From Streptococcus sp. 263_SSPC (GTDB lineage: Bacteria > Bacillota > Bacilli > Lactobacillales > Aerococcaceae): a stretch of DNA of 64,000 nucleotides. Where the stretch lies: the NCBI RefSeq assembly GCF_001071995.1, contig NZ_JVNU01000032.1:62001-126000 (forward strand), given 5' to 3'. Both the position numbers and the translations under genes were made by a program. Within the stretch, counting starts at the first letter, position 1. Every line of letters begins with the position of its first letter. This document shows positions 28,259 through 37,240 of this stretch, in pieces. Below the pieces are notes generated by a model. It worked only from the letters and a program-made list of their open reading frames with translations, was not told the DNA's origin and made no database searches.

Positions 28259-30064
28259 ATGAATAATCGATTAAGAATTTTATTATTATTCATCGTTGAC
28301 TCACTACTTGTTGTTGGATCAGTATTTTTAGGATTTCGATTAGTAACAGAAGGGTTAATCCGTAATATTCATGGGTTAACGATTACAGCGATTTTGTCTT
28401 TAGTAGCCTATTATGTATTCTCTTATTTCTTCAATCTTTATTGGAGAGATTGGGAATATGCTAGTGTGTACGAAGTCATTACTGTCGTAAAATGTGTCTC
28501 AGCAACTGTAATCGTCTCAACGATTTCAGGACTTGCTTTCTTCGATACGAAAGTAACATGGCAATTCCTAATTGTTTGCTGGTTATTACTAGTGATTTCA
28601 ATCGGTGGAGTTCGTCTTTCAATGCGTGTCTTCCGTGAATTCTTTGCGGATAGCACCGTCATGGAAAATGCAAAACCAACATTAATCGTTGGTGCTGGAG
28701 CTGCCGGAACATTATTAGTTCGTCAAATGCTTATGCATCCAGCAATGCGTATGAATCCAATAGCCTTTGTTGATGATGATCCAGAAAAACTGCGTAAAGA
28801 TATTTATGGAGTTCGTATTTTAGGAGCTGTCAAAGATATCGAACATATTGTAGATACGATGGGAATCACTAAAGTCGTTATTGCGATGCCATCACTTCCA
28901 ATTAAGAAATTAAATGAAGTGTATGATGTGGCTCGTAAGACTGGTGCCGAATGTGTAATTTTACCAAATATTGATGATGTCATGAGTGGGAACTTACACG
29001 TACAACAATTAAGAAATGTTGAAATTGAAGACTTATTAGGTCGTGATCCAGTTCATTTGGATCAAACGATGATTGAAAAACAACTTCGTGGCAAGAAGAT
29101 TCTTGTAACGGGTGCAGGTGGTTCAATCGGTTCAGAAATTTGCCGTCAAGTGGCTAAATTCAAACCAAAAGAAATCGTAATTTTAGGGCATGGTGAAAAT
29201 AGTATTTATCAACTGAATATGGAATTAGTTGGTAAATATTCTCAACACTTCACGATTACACCGGTGATTGCCGATGTGCAAGATCGTAAACGTATCTTTG
29301 AAGTGATGGATAAATACAAACCAGATGTCGTTTACCATGCTGCAGCACATAAACACGTACCTTTAATGGAATTGAACCCTCGTGAAGCGGTGAAAAACAA
29401 TATTCTTGGTACAAGAAATGTAGCTGAAGCAGCAAGCCATGCACGTGTAAAAGCATTCGTAATGGTATCAACAGACAAAGCAGTTAACCCACCAAATATT
29501 ATGGGTGCAACAAAACGTCTTTGCGAAATGATTGTGCAAGACATGGCGACACGTAGCGAGTATACAAAATTCGTTGCGGTTCGTTTCGGGAATGTATTAG
29601 GGTCACGTGGTTCAGTAATTCCGCTCTTCAAGAAGCAAATTGCTGAAGGGGGACCAATTACGGTAACTCACCCTGATATCGTACGTTACTTTATGACGAT
29701 TCCGGAAGCAGCACAATTAGTCATCCAAGCGGGTTCACTTGCTCGAGGTGGAGAAATCTTCGTTCTCGATATGGGACAACCAGTGAAGATTGTGGACTTA
29801 GCGAAAAACTTAATTCGTCTTTCAGGATATGATGAAGGAGATATCGAGATTAAATTTACAGGATTACGTCCAGGAGAGAAGATGTATGAAGAGCTACTGA
29901 ACGAAGGGGAAGTAAATCCAAAACAAGTCTTTCCTAAGATTCATATCGGAATTGCGGACAATTCTAAGATTAATCGTGTGTACGACTTCATTGAGAACTT
30001 TGAAAGTTATACGGATCAACAATTGCACGATGAATTGATTGATATTGCGAATAAAAAGAAATAG
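28259..30064 (+). CDS. Membrane-bound UDP-GlcNAc 4,6-dehydratase (CapD/FlaA1-like)
   Basis: A 601-residue protein with four N-terminal spans, a first Rossmann motif LIVGAGAAGTLLVRQML (about residue 142), and a second SDR domain starting at ILVTGAGGSIGSEICRQV (about residue 280). The catalytic Tyr/Lys of classical SDRs is replaced by the MGATKRLCE variant common in this family. It converts UDP-GlcNAc to the 4-keto-6-deoxy sugar used by the aminotransferase encoded upstream. Length and domain order are normal for CapD-type enzymes. A terminator follows. Confidence 0.92.
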   Translation: MNNRLRILLLFIVDSLLVVGSVFLGFRLVTEGLIRNIHGLTITAILSLVAYYVFSYFFNLYWRDWEYASVYEVITVVKCVSATVIVSTISGLAFFDTKVTWQFLIVCWLLLVISIGGVRLSMRVFREFFADSTVMENAKPTLIVGAGAAGTLLVRQMLMHPAMRMNPIAFVDDDPEKLRKDIYGVRILGAVKDIEHIVDTMGITKVVIAMPSLPIKKLNEVYDVARKTGAECVILPNIDDVMSGNLHVQQLRNVEIEDLLGRDPVHLDQTMIEKQLRGKKILVTGAGGSIGSEICRQVAKFKPKEIVILGHGENSIYQLNMELVGKYSQHFTITPVIADVQDRKRIFEVMDKYKPDVVYHAAAHKHVPLMELNPREAVKNNILGTRNVAEAASHARVKAFVMVSTDKAVNPPNIMGATKRLCEMIVQDMATRSEYTKFVAVRFGNVLGSRGSVIPLFKKQIAEGGPITVTHPDIVRYFMTIPEAAQLVIQAGSLARGGEIFVLDMGQPVKIVDLAKNLIRLSGYDEGDIEIKFTGLRPGEKMYEELLNEGEVNPKQVFPKIHIGIADNSKINRVYDFIENFESYTDQQLHDELIDIANKKK

Positions 30065-30068
30065 ATAA

Positions 30069-30100
30069 ATGGGTCGATGATTTCATCGGCCTTTTTTGAT
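30069..30100 (+). terminator. Rho-independent terminator after the dehydratase gene
   Basis: GGTCGATGA pairs with TCATCGGCC across a short loop and runs into TTTTTTG. Confidence 0.75.
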
Positions 30101-30167
30101 GATATTTCTGTTTTTATAAAAAAAACTATTTTATAATGAACTGAGAATAATAAATAGGAGATTACTT

Positions 30168-31178
30168 ATGAAAGTTAGTATCATAATTACCGCAAGAAAT
30201 GAAGAAAAATACTTACCAATGCTATTCAAAGATATACTAAACCAAACATATCCACTTCAAAATATTGAAGTGGTGTTGATGGATTCCAATTCAAAAGATA
30301 ACACTAGAACATTAATGGAAGAATTTAAAACGAACAATGAGAGTTTAAGTGTTCAAATCGTTACAAACGAACGTCAAATCCAGGCTGCAGGATTTAACGA
30401 AGGAGTTAAACATGCTACTGGAGATGTTGTGTTAAAAATCGATGCTCATTCTCGAATTCCAGCAGATTTTGTCCAAAAAAATGTGAATGAAATTATGGCA
30501 GGGGCATATGTTTGTGGTGGGAATAGACCAACTGTTGTAGATTCCGATGATGATTTTTCAAAGACGTTACATATCGTAGAAGAGTCTGCACTAGGAAGCA
30601 GTATTGCAAATTATAGAAAATCTAATACGAAAAGAAAAGTGAACTCAATTTTCCATGGAATGTATCGCAAGGAAGTATTTGAAAAAGTAGGGCTAGCAGA
30701 TGAAAGATTGCTGCGAACAGAAGATAACGAGTTTCATTACAGAGTGCGAAAATCGGGATATGATATTATTTTTAATCCTGAAATCGAGTCGTACCAATAT
30801 ATTCGCCCAACTTTCATAAAAATGATTAAACAAAAATTTGCGAATGGGTATTGGATTGGATTGACTTCACATATTTGCCGTGATTGCTTATCTTTATTCC
30901 ACTTTGGACCAGGGGTATTTGTCGCGACTTTACTTGTGTTAATGATGTTGACGCCAATTAGTTTTGCGCCGTTATTAACAGTGTTTGGACTCTATTTATT
31001 AGCAGTGTTAGGATTATCTATCCTTGAAATTTCAAAGCAAAAATTTAATCCGACATTACTATTAATCCCATTCATTATGATGGCTGTTCACTTTGCATAT
31101 GGTATTGGAACGATTAAAGGATGGATCTTTGGATTTGAGTTTAAAAAAGAATATTTTAGTGAAGAAGAAAAATCTTAA
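30168..31178 (+). CDS. Family 2 glycosyltransferase, ExoA-like, membrane-anchored
   Basis: A 336-residue GT2. The N-terminus SIIITARNEEKYLPMLFKDIL and the KIDAHSRIPADFV segment form the nucleotide-sugar site, and LLRTEDNEFHYRVRKSGYDI has the acceptor-side ED motif. Three hydrophobic stretches after residue 240 anchor it in the membrane. This layout matches succinoglycan ExoA-type enzymes that extend a lipid-linked sugar. It has its own TATAAT box at 30132-30137. A role in the second step of repeat-unit assembly is inferred from position. Confidence 0.85.
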   Translation: MKVSIIITARNEEKYLPMLFKDILNQTYPLQNIEVVLMDSNSKDNTRTLMEEFKTNNESLSVQIVTNERQIQAAGFNEGVKHATGDVVLKIDAHSRIPADFVQKNVNEIMAGAYVCGGNRPTVVDSDDDFSKTLHIVEESALGSSIANYRKSNTKRKVNSIFHGMYRKEVFEKVGLADERLLRTEDNEFHYRVRKSGYDIIFNPEIESYQYIRPTFIKMIKQKFANGYWIGLTSHICRDCLSLFHFGPGVFVATLLVLMMLTPISFAPLLTVFGLYLLAVLGLSILEISKQKFNPTLLLIPFIMMAVHFAYGIGTIKGWIFGFEFKKEYFSEEEKS

Positions 31179-31217
31179 AATTACTATAAATACTCATGAA
31201 TTCAAGCAAATCTATGA

Positions 31218-31223
31218 TATAAT
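31218..31223 (+). promoter_or_regulatory. Extended -10 promoter before the LCP-TarIJ-LicD operon
   Basis: TATAAT preceded by TGA, 38 bases before the LCP start codon. The matching -35 region is weak (CATGAA). Confidence 0.55.
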
Positions 31224-31255
31224 AAACTGATTGTATAGTTATTGGAGTGGAATGA

Positions 31256-32596
31256 ATGAGAGTAAATGAAGAAAAATTATCAAATAGAAGAAAACAAAGA
31301 AAAAATAAAAATATAAGAAAAGTTATTTTAACGGTCTTACTGGCAGTGGGTGCGGTGATTATTGCTGGCGCAGCTTATGCATGGAGTAGAATTTCTCAAG
31401 CGGAAGATTCGATTCATCAAAAGGTGGAGACCGTGCAATTACGTGATAAAGAATTAACAGACGATAGTAGCTTTTCGGTTCTTCTTTTAGGAATTGATAA
31501 TGGAGCGTACGGACGTGATACTGAAGTAGGACGTTCTGATACGATGCTTCTTGTTACAGTAAATCCAAAACAAAAGAAGACAACGATGATTAGTATTCCT
31601 CGTGATTCTTACACAGAAATTATTGGATATGGTACGTTTGACAAGATTAACCATGCGTATGCGTTCGGTAAAGAACAATTCTCCATTAATAGTGTCCAAA
31701 ATATGCTTAATGTTCCAATTGACTATTATGTAACCGTAGATATGCAAGGGTTAATGGGGCTAGTAGATGCTGTGGGTGGATTAGAGATTACACCTGCTTT
31801 GACATTTACATATGAAAATGAGTCTTTTACTGAAGGTGTTACACGTCATGTAGACGGAGAAGCAGCTCTTCGCTATGCGCGTATGCGTTATGATGATCCA
31901 GAAGGAGATACAGGTCGCCAAAAACGTCAACAATATGTCATTCAAAAATTAGTTGAGAAATTATTGAGTCTAGATTCAATAACCAAATACGAACAGATTT
32001 TGAAAACGATAGAGAACTCTGTAAGAACTAACTTTACAGTGGAAAGATTATTCCAAATTGCTCAAACACATAAAGAAGCTCTCCAACATTTTGAATCAGA
32101 TACGATTAATGGGGATGGAGCAATGATTAATGGCGTTTATTATTTTGTCATTCCAGAAGCAGAAAAAATTCGTGTTTCAAATGTCATCAGAAAATCTCTT
32201 GATTTAGAAGAAATTACTGAATTAAAACATATCGAGACAAAAGAAACGCAGTCATCAGTCAATATCGAGCAAAATGCTCCTCAAAATAATTCAGGTGTTC
32301 AAGAACAAGGAGATACTTACGTAGAACCAAATGTAACGCCAAATTATAATAATAGTTACAATAATAATAACAATTACAATAACAACAGTAATGATGATGA
32401 CGACTATGTTGCACCGACAAATCCATCTAATAATGGTGGAGGAAGTAGTGCTGTAACACCAACAGCACCGGCAACACAGGCATCACAAGCGACGGCTGCT
32501 CCAGAGCAACCGCAGCCTGTACAACCAACGCAAACTGCTCCTGCAACGCAAGAGCCTGTTGCACCAACTCAACCTACACAAAAACAAAACCCTTAA
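31256..32596 (+). CDS. LCP (LytR-CpsA-Psr) family transferase with low-complexity tail
   Basis: A 446-residue protein with a basic cytoplasmic start, one membrane span (VILTVLLAVGAVIIAGAAYAW) and an extracytoplasmic LCP domain with LLLGIDNGAYGRD, GRSDTMLLVTVNP and ISIPRDSYTEI, followed by RYARMRYDDPEGDTGRQKRQ. LCP enzymes move lipid-linked teichoic acids or polysaccharides onto peptidoglycan. After the domain, about 110 residues are low-complexity: an Asn-rich stretch (YNNNNNYNNN), an Asp patch, then Pro/Thr/Gln/Ala repeats. Such a tail is absent from the tandem paralogue. Placement in the teichoic acid locus supports a role in wall attachment. Confidence 0.9.
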   Translation: MRVNEEKLSNRRKQRKNKNIRKVILTVLLAVGAVIIAGAAYAWSRISQAEDSIHQKVETVQLRDKELTDDSSFSVLLLGIDNGAYGRDTEVGRSDTMLLVTVNPKQKKTTMISIPRDSYTEIIGYGTFDKINHAYAFGKEQFSINSVQNMLNVPIDYYVTVDMQGLMGLVDAVGGLEITPALTFTYENESFTEGVTRHVDGEAALRYARMRYDDPEGDTGRQKRQQYVIQKLVEKLLSLDSITKYEQILKTIENSVRTNFTVERLFQIAQTHKEALQHFESDTINGDGAMINGVYYFVIPEAEKIRVSNVIRKSLDLEEITELKHIETKETQSSVNIEQNAPQNNSGVQEQGDTYVEPNVTPNYNNSYNNNNNYNNNSNDDDDYVAPTNPSNNGGGSSAVTPTAPATQASQATAAPEQPQPVQPTQTAPATQEPVAPTQPTQKQNP

Positions 32597-32614
32597 TAGT
32601 ATTGGAGTGTAAAT

Positions 32615-33655
32615 ATGAACGAATCAAATGAATGGACCCGACAAGGGAGACGTCAAGAAAAGAAAAAGAAACGTGGACGTATTGGTTTCATTTTAATTCT
32701 GTTACTAGCCATTATAGCGGTAGCGGGTACTTACTACGGAAGTAAGATTAACCACGCGATTAATATGATTACACATGATGTAGGCAATCGTACTGAAAAA
32801 GAGGTTGATGATATCATAAAAAACGCAAAACCGATTAACATACTATTATTAGGAATCGATAATGGGGCGTATGGACGTGAGGAAGAAGACGGACGTTCAG
32901 ATACGATGTTGTTATTAACCGTTAACCCAACAACAAAAAAATCTCAATTACTCAGCTTACCTCGTGATACTTATACAGAAATCGTAGGAACAGGTGGCTA
33001 TGATAAATTGAACCACGCCTTTGCTTATGGGAAGGCCCCGATGGTTATTAATTCGGTTGAGAAGATGTTAGATACAACAATTGACTTCTATGTGCAAATT
33101 AACATGGGAGGCTTAATGGAATTCGTCGATGCTGTCGGTGGAATTGAAGTGACAAGTCCACTAACCTTTACTTATGAAGGGCGTTCTTTCGTTGAAGGAA
33201 AGACTGAACTTCTTGATGGTGAGAGTGCTTTACGTTTTGCTCGTATGCGTTATGACGATCCAGAAGGAGATACAGGACGTCAAAAACGTCAACGTATCGT
33301 TATCGAGGAACTCGTTAAAAAATTGATGACATTTAATTCTGTTACAAACTTCGACCAATTAATGAATGCAGTAAGTAAAAACGTAAAAACAGACTTGCCA
33401 ATTGGCCAAGTGATGGCACTTAAAAACACGTATGGTCCTGCCATCACAGGGAACAATTTAACACAAACATTTATTGAAGAAAGACAATTATTATTAACAA
33501 ACAATGCAGGGGAGCAAATCTATTACTCTTATGCAACGGATGAAGTGTTACTAGGAGTAAGTAATTCAATCCGTAAATTAATGGGTCAACCAACTGTTCA
33601 AACATACCCATTACTTCAACAAAGAGAAGATTTATATTATTTAACAACTCCGTAA
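32615..33655 (+). CDS. LCP family transferase, second copy
   Basis: A 346-residue paralogue of the preceding gene with the same plan: basic start, one span (IGFILILLLAIIAVAGTYYG) and an LCP domain containing LLLGIDNGAYGRE, GRSDTMLLLTVNP, LSLPRDTYTEI and RFARMRYDDPEGDTGRQKRQ. It lacks the low-complexity tail. The active-site Arg/Asp set looks complete in both copies. Tandem LCP genes are common and often partly redundant. It lies 18 bases after the first copy and 23 before tarI. Confidence 0.9.
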   Translation: MNESNEWTRQGRRQEKKKKRGRIGFILILLLAIIAVAGTYYGSKINHAINMITHDVGNRTEKEVDDIIKNAKPINILLLGIDNGAYGREEEDGRSDTMLLLTVNPTTKKSQLLSLPRDTYTEIVGTGGYDKLNHAFAYGKAPMVINSVEKMLDTTIDFYVQINMGGLMEFVDAVGGIEVTSPLTFTYEGRSFVEGKTELLDGESALRFARMRYDDPEGDTGRQKRQRIVIEELVKKLMTFNSVTNFDQLMNAVSKNVKTDLPIGQVMALKNTYGPAITGNNLTQTFIEERQLLLTNNAGEQIYYSYATDEVLLGVSNSIRKLMGQPTVQTYPLLQQREDLYYLTTP

Positions 33656-33678
33656 TAGGAAATTAAGAGGTGTATAAA

Positions 33679-34386
33679 ATGATTTATGCTGGGATTTTAG
33701 CCGGTGGAACCGGAACTCGTATGGGAATCCAAGAAATGCCAAAACAATTTCTACCACTAGGAAATAAGCCAATTATTATTCACACAGTTGAAAAATTCTT
33801 GTTTGTTCCTGATGTAGATGTTGTTTATGTAGCGGTTCATCCAAACTGGGTAAGCTACTTTAATGATTTATTAGACAAACACATTTCGACAAACAAAGAA
33901 AAAATTCGTGTCGTAAGTGGTGGTGGAAATCGTAATGATAGCATCTTAAGTATTATTGCGGATATCAAAAATAACGATTCATTTTCACCTGAAGATGTAT
34001 TGATTACGCATGATGCGGTTCGCCCGTTCGTTTCTTATCGTATGATTGTCGACAATATTGAAGCGATGAAACATTATGATGTTGCGGATACTGTTGTAAT
34101 GGCAAACGATACAATTGTGGAGTCAGTGGATGGGAAAGTGATTTCTTCGATTCCAAATAGAACGCATATGTATCAAGGGCAAACACCTCAAACATTTAAG
34201 ATTCAAGCATTTACAGACTTATATGATAGTCTTACAGATGATGTCAAAGAAATCTTGACAGATGCATGTAAAGTATTTGTGGTTAACGATGTGAAAGTAG
34301 CTCTTGTCGAAGGTGAATACTCAAACATTAAAATTACGACTGTAACAGATTTGAAAATTGCGCAAGCGATGTTAGGAGAGATTTAA
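33679..34386 (+). CDS. tarI: Ribitol-5-phosphate cytidylyltransferase TarI
   Basis: A 235-residue IspD/TarI-family enzyme that joins CTP and ribitol 5-phosphate to CDP-ribitol. The CTP-binding loop AGILAGGTGTRMGIQEMPKQF and the THDAVRPFVS and NRTHMYQGQTPQTF segments are present. Sequence alone does not separate TarI from IspD; the adjacent tarJ gene (1 base away) and the LicD genes decide it. The GAGGTG site favours the ATG at 33679 over an in-frame GTG at 33670. Confidence 0.9.
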   Translation: MIYAGILAGGTGTRMGIQEMPKQFLPLGNKPIIIHTVEKFLFVPDVDVVYVAVHPNWVSYFNDLLDKHISTNKEKIRVVSGGGNRNDSILSIIADIKNNDSFSPEDVLITHDAVRPFVSYRMIVDNIEAMKHYDVADTVVMANDTIVESVDGKVISSIPNRTHMYQGQTPQTFKIQAFTDLYDSLTDDVKEILTDACKVFVVNDVKVALVEGEYSNIKITTVTDLKIAQAMLGEI

Positions 34387-34387
34387 A

Positions 34388-35416
34388 ATGATTAATCGAG
34401 TGTATCAACTCATTCGTCCATCGTTTTTCTCAATTAAATATGAAGATGTGTCTTTCTATGAAGAAGATACTGTGGTAGTTCGACCAAACTACTTAGCTTT
34501 GTGTCACGCTGACCAACGTTACTTCCAAGGAACACGTCCTGCTAAAATTTTGCAGAAGAAATTACCAATGGCATTGATTCATGAATGTTGTGGAATCGTT
34601 GTTGCGGACCCAACAGGAACGTATAAACCAGGAGATCATGTGGTGATGATTCCAAACCAACCACCACGAGACTTTGACCATAACACTGAATTTTACGAAA
34701 ACTACGTGAATGGAACATACTTCCGTTCAAGTGGTCATGATGGATTCATGCGCGAATTTGTGACAATTCCAATCGACCGTGTAGTGAAATACGAAGATGT
34801 GCCAGACAAAGTCGCAGCGATTTCAGAATTCGTATCAGTTGGAGTTCATGGGCTTCGTCGTTTTGACAAAGTAGCGCATAGCCGTCGTAATCGTATCGTC
34901 GTATGGGGTTCAGGAAGCTTAGCTTATGTTGTAGCAACAATTGCGAAAGCAAAATTCCCAGACTCAACGATTATCATTGTGGGTAAAGACCCTGAGAAGT
35001 TACGTCTATTCTCATTTGTAGATGAAGTGTACGATGTGAGCAATCTTCCAGAAGACTTTACATTCGACCATGCTATTGAATGTGTTGGCGGCAGCGGCAC
35101 TCAAGATGCTTATCGTGAAATTATCCGTCATATTCAACCACAAGGAACGGTTGTCATGATGGGAGTAAGCGAGTTTGAAGTACCGTTAAACACACGTGAC
35201 ATTCTTGAAAAAGGATTAACATGGGTCGGAAGTTCTCGTTCAGGTCGCAAGGATTTTGAAGAGGCTGTTCAATTCATGGCAGATCCAAAAGTGCATGCAC
35301 GTTTGAATTTAATTATTTTTGAATCTAATCCAATCCAAGAGATGAAAGATATTTATCATTTCTTCGAGGAAGATAAATTAACGCCATTTAAAACAGTGGC
35401 TAAATGGGATATTTAG
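34388..35416 (+). CDS. tarJ: Ribulose-5-phosphate reductase TarJ
   Basis: A 342-residue zinc alcohol dehydrogenase-like reductase that makes ribitol 5-phosphate from ribulose 5-phosphate with NADPH. It has zinc-ligand regions ALCHADQRYFQG and LIHECCGIVV and a Rossmann segment IVVWGSGSLAYVVATIAKAKF. The N-terminus and the MIPNQPPRDF motif match TarJ/Bcs1 proteins. Its substrate can come from the zwf-gnd pathway, also encoded in this window. It is next to tarI and followed by licD. Confidence 0.9.
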   Translation: MINRVYQLIRPSFFSIKYEDVSFYEEDTVVVRPNYLALCHADQRYFQGTRPAKILQKKLPMALIHECCGIVVADPTGTYKPGDHVVMIPNQPPRDFDHNTEFYENYVNGTYFRSSGHDGFMREFVTIPIDRVVKYEDVPDKVAAISEFVSVGVHGLRRFDKVAHSRRNRIVVWGSGSLAYVVATIAKAKFPDSTIIIVGKDPEKLRLFSFVDEVYDVSNLPEDFTFDHAIECVGGSGTQDAYREIIRHIQPQGTVVMMGVSEFEVPLNTRDILEKGLTWVGSSRSGRKDFEEAVQFMADPKVHARLNLIIFESNPIQEMKDIYHFFEEDKLTPFKTVAKWDI

Positions 35417-35430
35417 AAAGTGGGGAAAAC

Positions 35431-36270
35431 ATGGAACCATTACAAGAAAAATGCTTAGAGATGGCGGAATACTTCGTGTCATTTTGTAAGCAACATGAAT
35501 TATTATGTTATTTATGCGGTGGTGGGGCCATTGGAGCACTTCGCCATAAAGGCTTTATCCCTTGGGATGATGATTTAGATTTCTTTATGCCACGAAAAGA
35601 TTATGAAAAACTCATCGAATTATGGCCAAAAGAAGCAGATGAGCGTTACGTGATGTCTAACAGTGACGAACATTACTTAGACCGTAATTTGTTTGTGACG
35701 ATTCGTGATAAAGAAACGACTTGCGTGAAACCTTATCAAGCGGACTTAGACGTACCGCATGGCTTAGCAATTGATATCCTTCCGCTAGATTATTATCCAA
35801 AATCAGAATCAGCACGTAAGAAACAAGTTCGCTGGGCATTGATTTACTCATTGTTCCGTGCACAAACAATCCCTGAAAAACATGGTGGATTGATGAAATG
35901 GGGAAGCTTATTCTTATTAGGATTAGTCCCAACACGTTCATTACGCTATAAGATTTGGAGTAAAGCACAACGTGAGATGACAAAGTATACGCGTGAAGAA
36001 AGTGATGGAATCACTGAACTTTGTGCAGGTCCTGGATATATGAAGAATAAATATCCAATCGAAAGCTTTGAATCAGCGCTATTTGTACCATTTGAACAAA
36101 CGGAAATGCCAATTCCAGTTGGATATGATGCTTACTTAAAAACAGCATTTGGTGATTATATGACACCACCTCCAGCAGATAAACAAGTTGCACATCATGA
36201 TGCATTATTTGTCGATCTTGAAAATGGATACGAGAAGTATAAAGGGGAGTATTATGGAACCAAAAATTAG
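35431..36270 (+). CDS. licD: LicD family phosphocholine transferase
   Basis: A 279-residue LicD protein with the signature GGGAIGALRHKGFIPWDDDLDFFM (a run of acidic residues that bind metal in this nucleotidyltransferase fold) and the C-terminal DYMTPPPADKQVAHHDALF. LicD enzymes transfer phosphocholine from CDP-choline to sugars of the teichoic acid repeat. The upstream ATG at 35404 overlaps tarJ; the GTGGGG site supports the ATG at 35431. It is one of three LicD domains in this locus. The next gene begins 17 bases before its end. Confidence 0.9.
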   Translation: MEPLQEKCLEMAEYFVSFCKQHELLCYLCGGGAIGALRHKGFIPWDDDLDFFMPRKDYEKLIELWPKEADERYVMSNSDEHYLDRNLFVTIRDKETTCVKPYQADLDVPHGLAIDILPLDYYPKSESARKKQVRWALIYSLFRAQTIPEKHGGLMKWGSLFLLGLVPTRSLRYKIWSKAQREMTKYTREESDGITELCAGPGYMKNKYPIESFESALFVPFEQTEMPIPVGYDAYLKTAFGDYMTPPPADKQVAHHDALFVDLENGYEKYKGEYYGTKN

Positions 36271-37222
36271 TATCATTGTTCCGGTATACAACGTTGAAAA
36301 ATATCTAGAACGCTGTGTGGAATCAATTTTAAAACAGACAATGACTAATTTTGAATTGATTCTTATTAATGATGGTTCTAGTGATAACAGTGGACAAGTA
36401 TGTGATGAGTTATCACGTAAAGATACTCGTATTCGAGTGCTTCATATTCCAAATGGAGGAGTCTCTAATGCAAGAAATTTAGGAATCCAGTCATCGAGAG
36501 GTGAGTGGATTTCGTTTATCGATAGTGATGATTTTGTTACGGAAGATTATTTAGAAACTCTACTACAACCCGTTGAAACAGATGAAACAATCGGTTTTTC
36601 TATTGGGAAATTACATCATATCCAAAATGGAGTTGTGACTGCATTACCTGAAACAAGTAGTGAATTAAATGTTTGGAATACAGAACAGACACTTAAAGAG
36701 CTATTAACGACAGAAAAAACATCATTTTTCCCTGTCGCAAAACTATTTCGTAAGAGTCTAATTCAAGACCATCAATTTAATACGAAATATCATCTTGCAG
36801 AAGATGCATTATTCTTAACAGAATTATTAATTCAATCAAAATGTAACACAGTTTTTGTTGATAAACCTATTTACTTTTATGATCATCGAGAGGGAAGTGC
36901 AACGACATCAGTCAATCAGTATGTTTTTGATACAGTTACTGTGTACCAGGAAATTATTCGTATGGTTAAGAAAGAATTTCCAAGATTGCAACCGGAATTG
37001 AATAATCGTGAATATTGGTCTTATATTACTGTATACGATAAGTTGATTTTCGCGAATAATAAGCAGTTTACTGAGAAAGAAAAAGAATACAGAAGATGGA
37101 TTCTAAAGCATAAAAAAGAAATAATGAAAGATCAATATTTTACGAAATTTAGAAAAATTGCTATTGTATCCTTAAGTATTTCGCCAATTCTTTATAAGAA
37201 AATTGTTGAGTTGAAAAAGTAG
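36254..37222 (+). CDS. Family 2 glycosyltransferase
   Basis: A 322-residue GT-A enzyme opening with MEPKISIIVPVYNVEKYLERC and with LILINDGSSDNSGQVC and SFIDSDDFV (DxD motif). It has a short basic/hydrophobic C-terminus but no clear multi-span anchor. A GGGGAG site and overlap with licD favour the ATG at 36254 rather than the more upstream in-frame codons. It probably adds one sugar of the teichoic acid repeat on the cytoplasmic side; the sugar is not predictable. Confidence 0.88.
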   Translation: MEPKISIIVPVYNVEKYLERCVESILKQTMTNFELILINDGSSDNSGQVCDELSRKDTRIRVLHIPNGGVSNARNLGIQSSRGEWISFIDSDDFVTEDYLETLLQPVETDETIGFSIGKLHHIQNGVVTALPETSSELNVWNTEQTLKELLTTEKTSFFPVAKLFRKSLIQDHQFNTKYHLAEDALFLTELLIQSKCNTVFVDKPIYFYDHREGSATTSVNQYVFDTVTVYQEIIRMVKKEFPRLQPELNNREYWSYITVYDKLIFANNKQFTEKEKEYRRWILKHKKEIMKDQYFTKFRKIAIVSLSISPILYKKIVELKK

Positions 37223-37240
37223 TAAATAAAGGAGTTAAAA

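Noticed and set aside
33679-34386. IspD of the isoprenoid pathway
   Set aside because: The adjacent tarJ gene and the teichoic acid context favour TarI; sequence motifs alone are shared by both.
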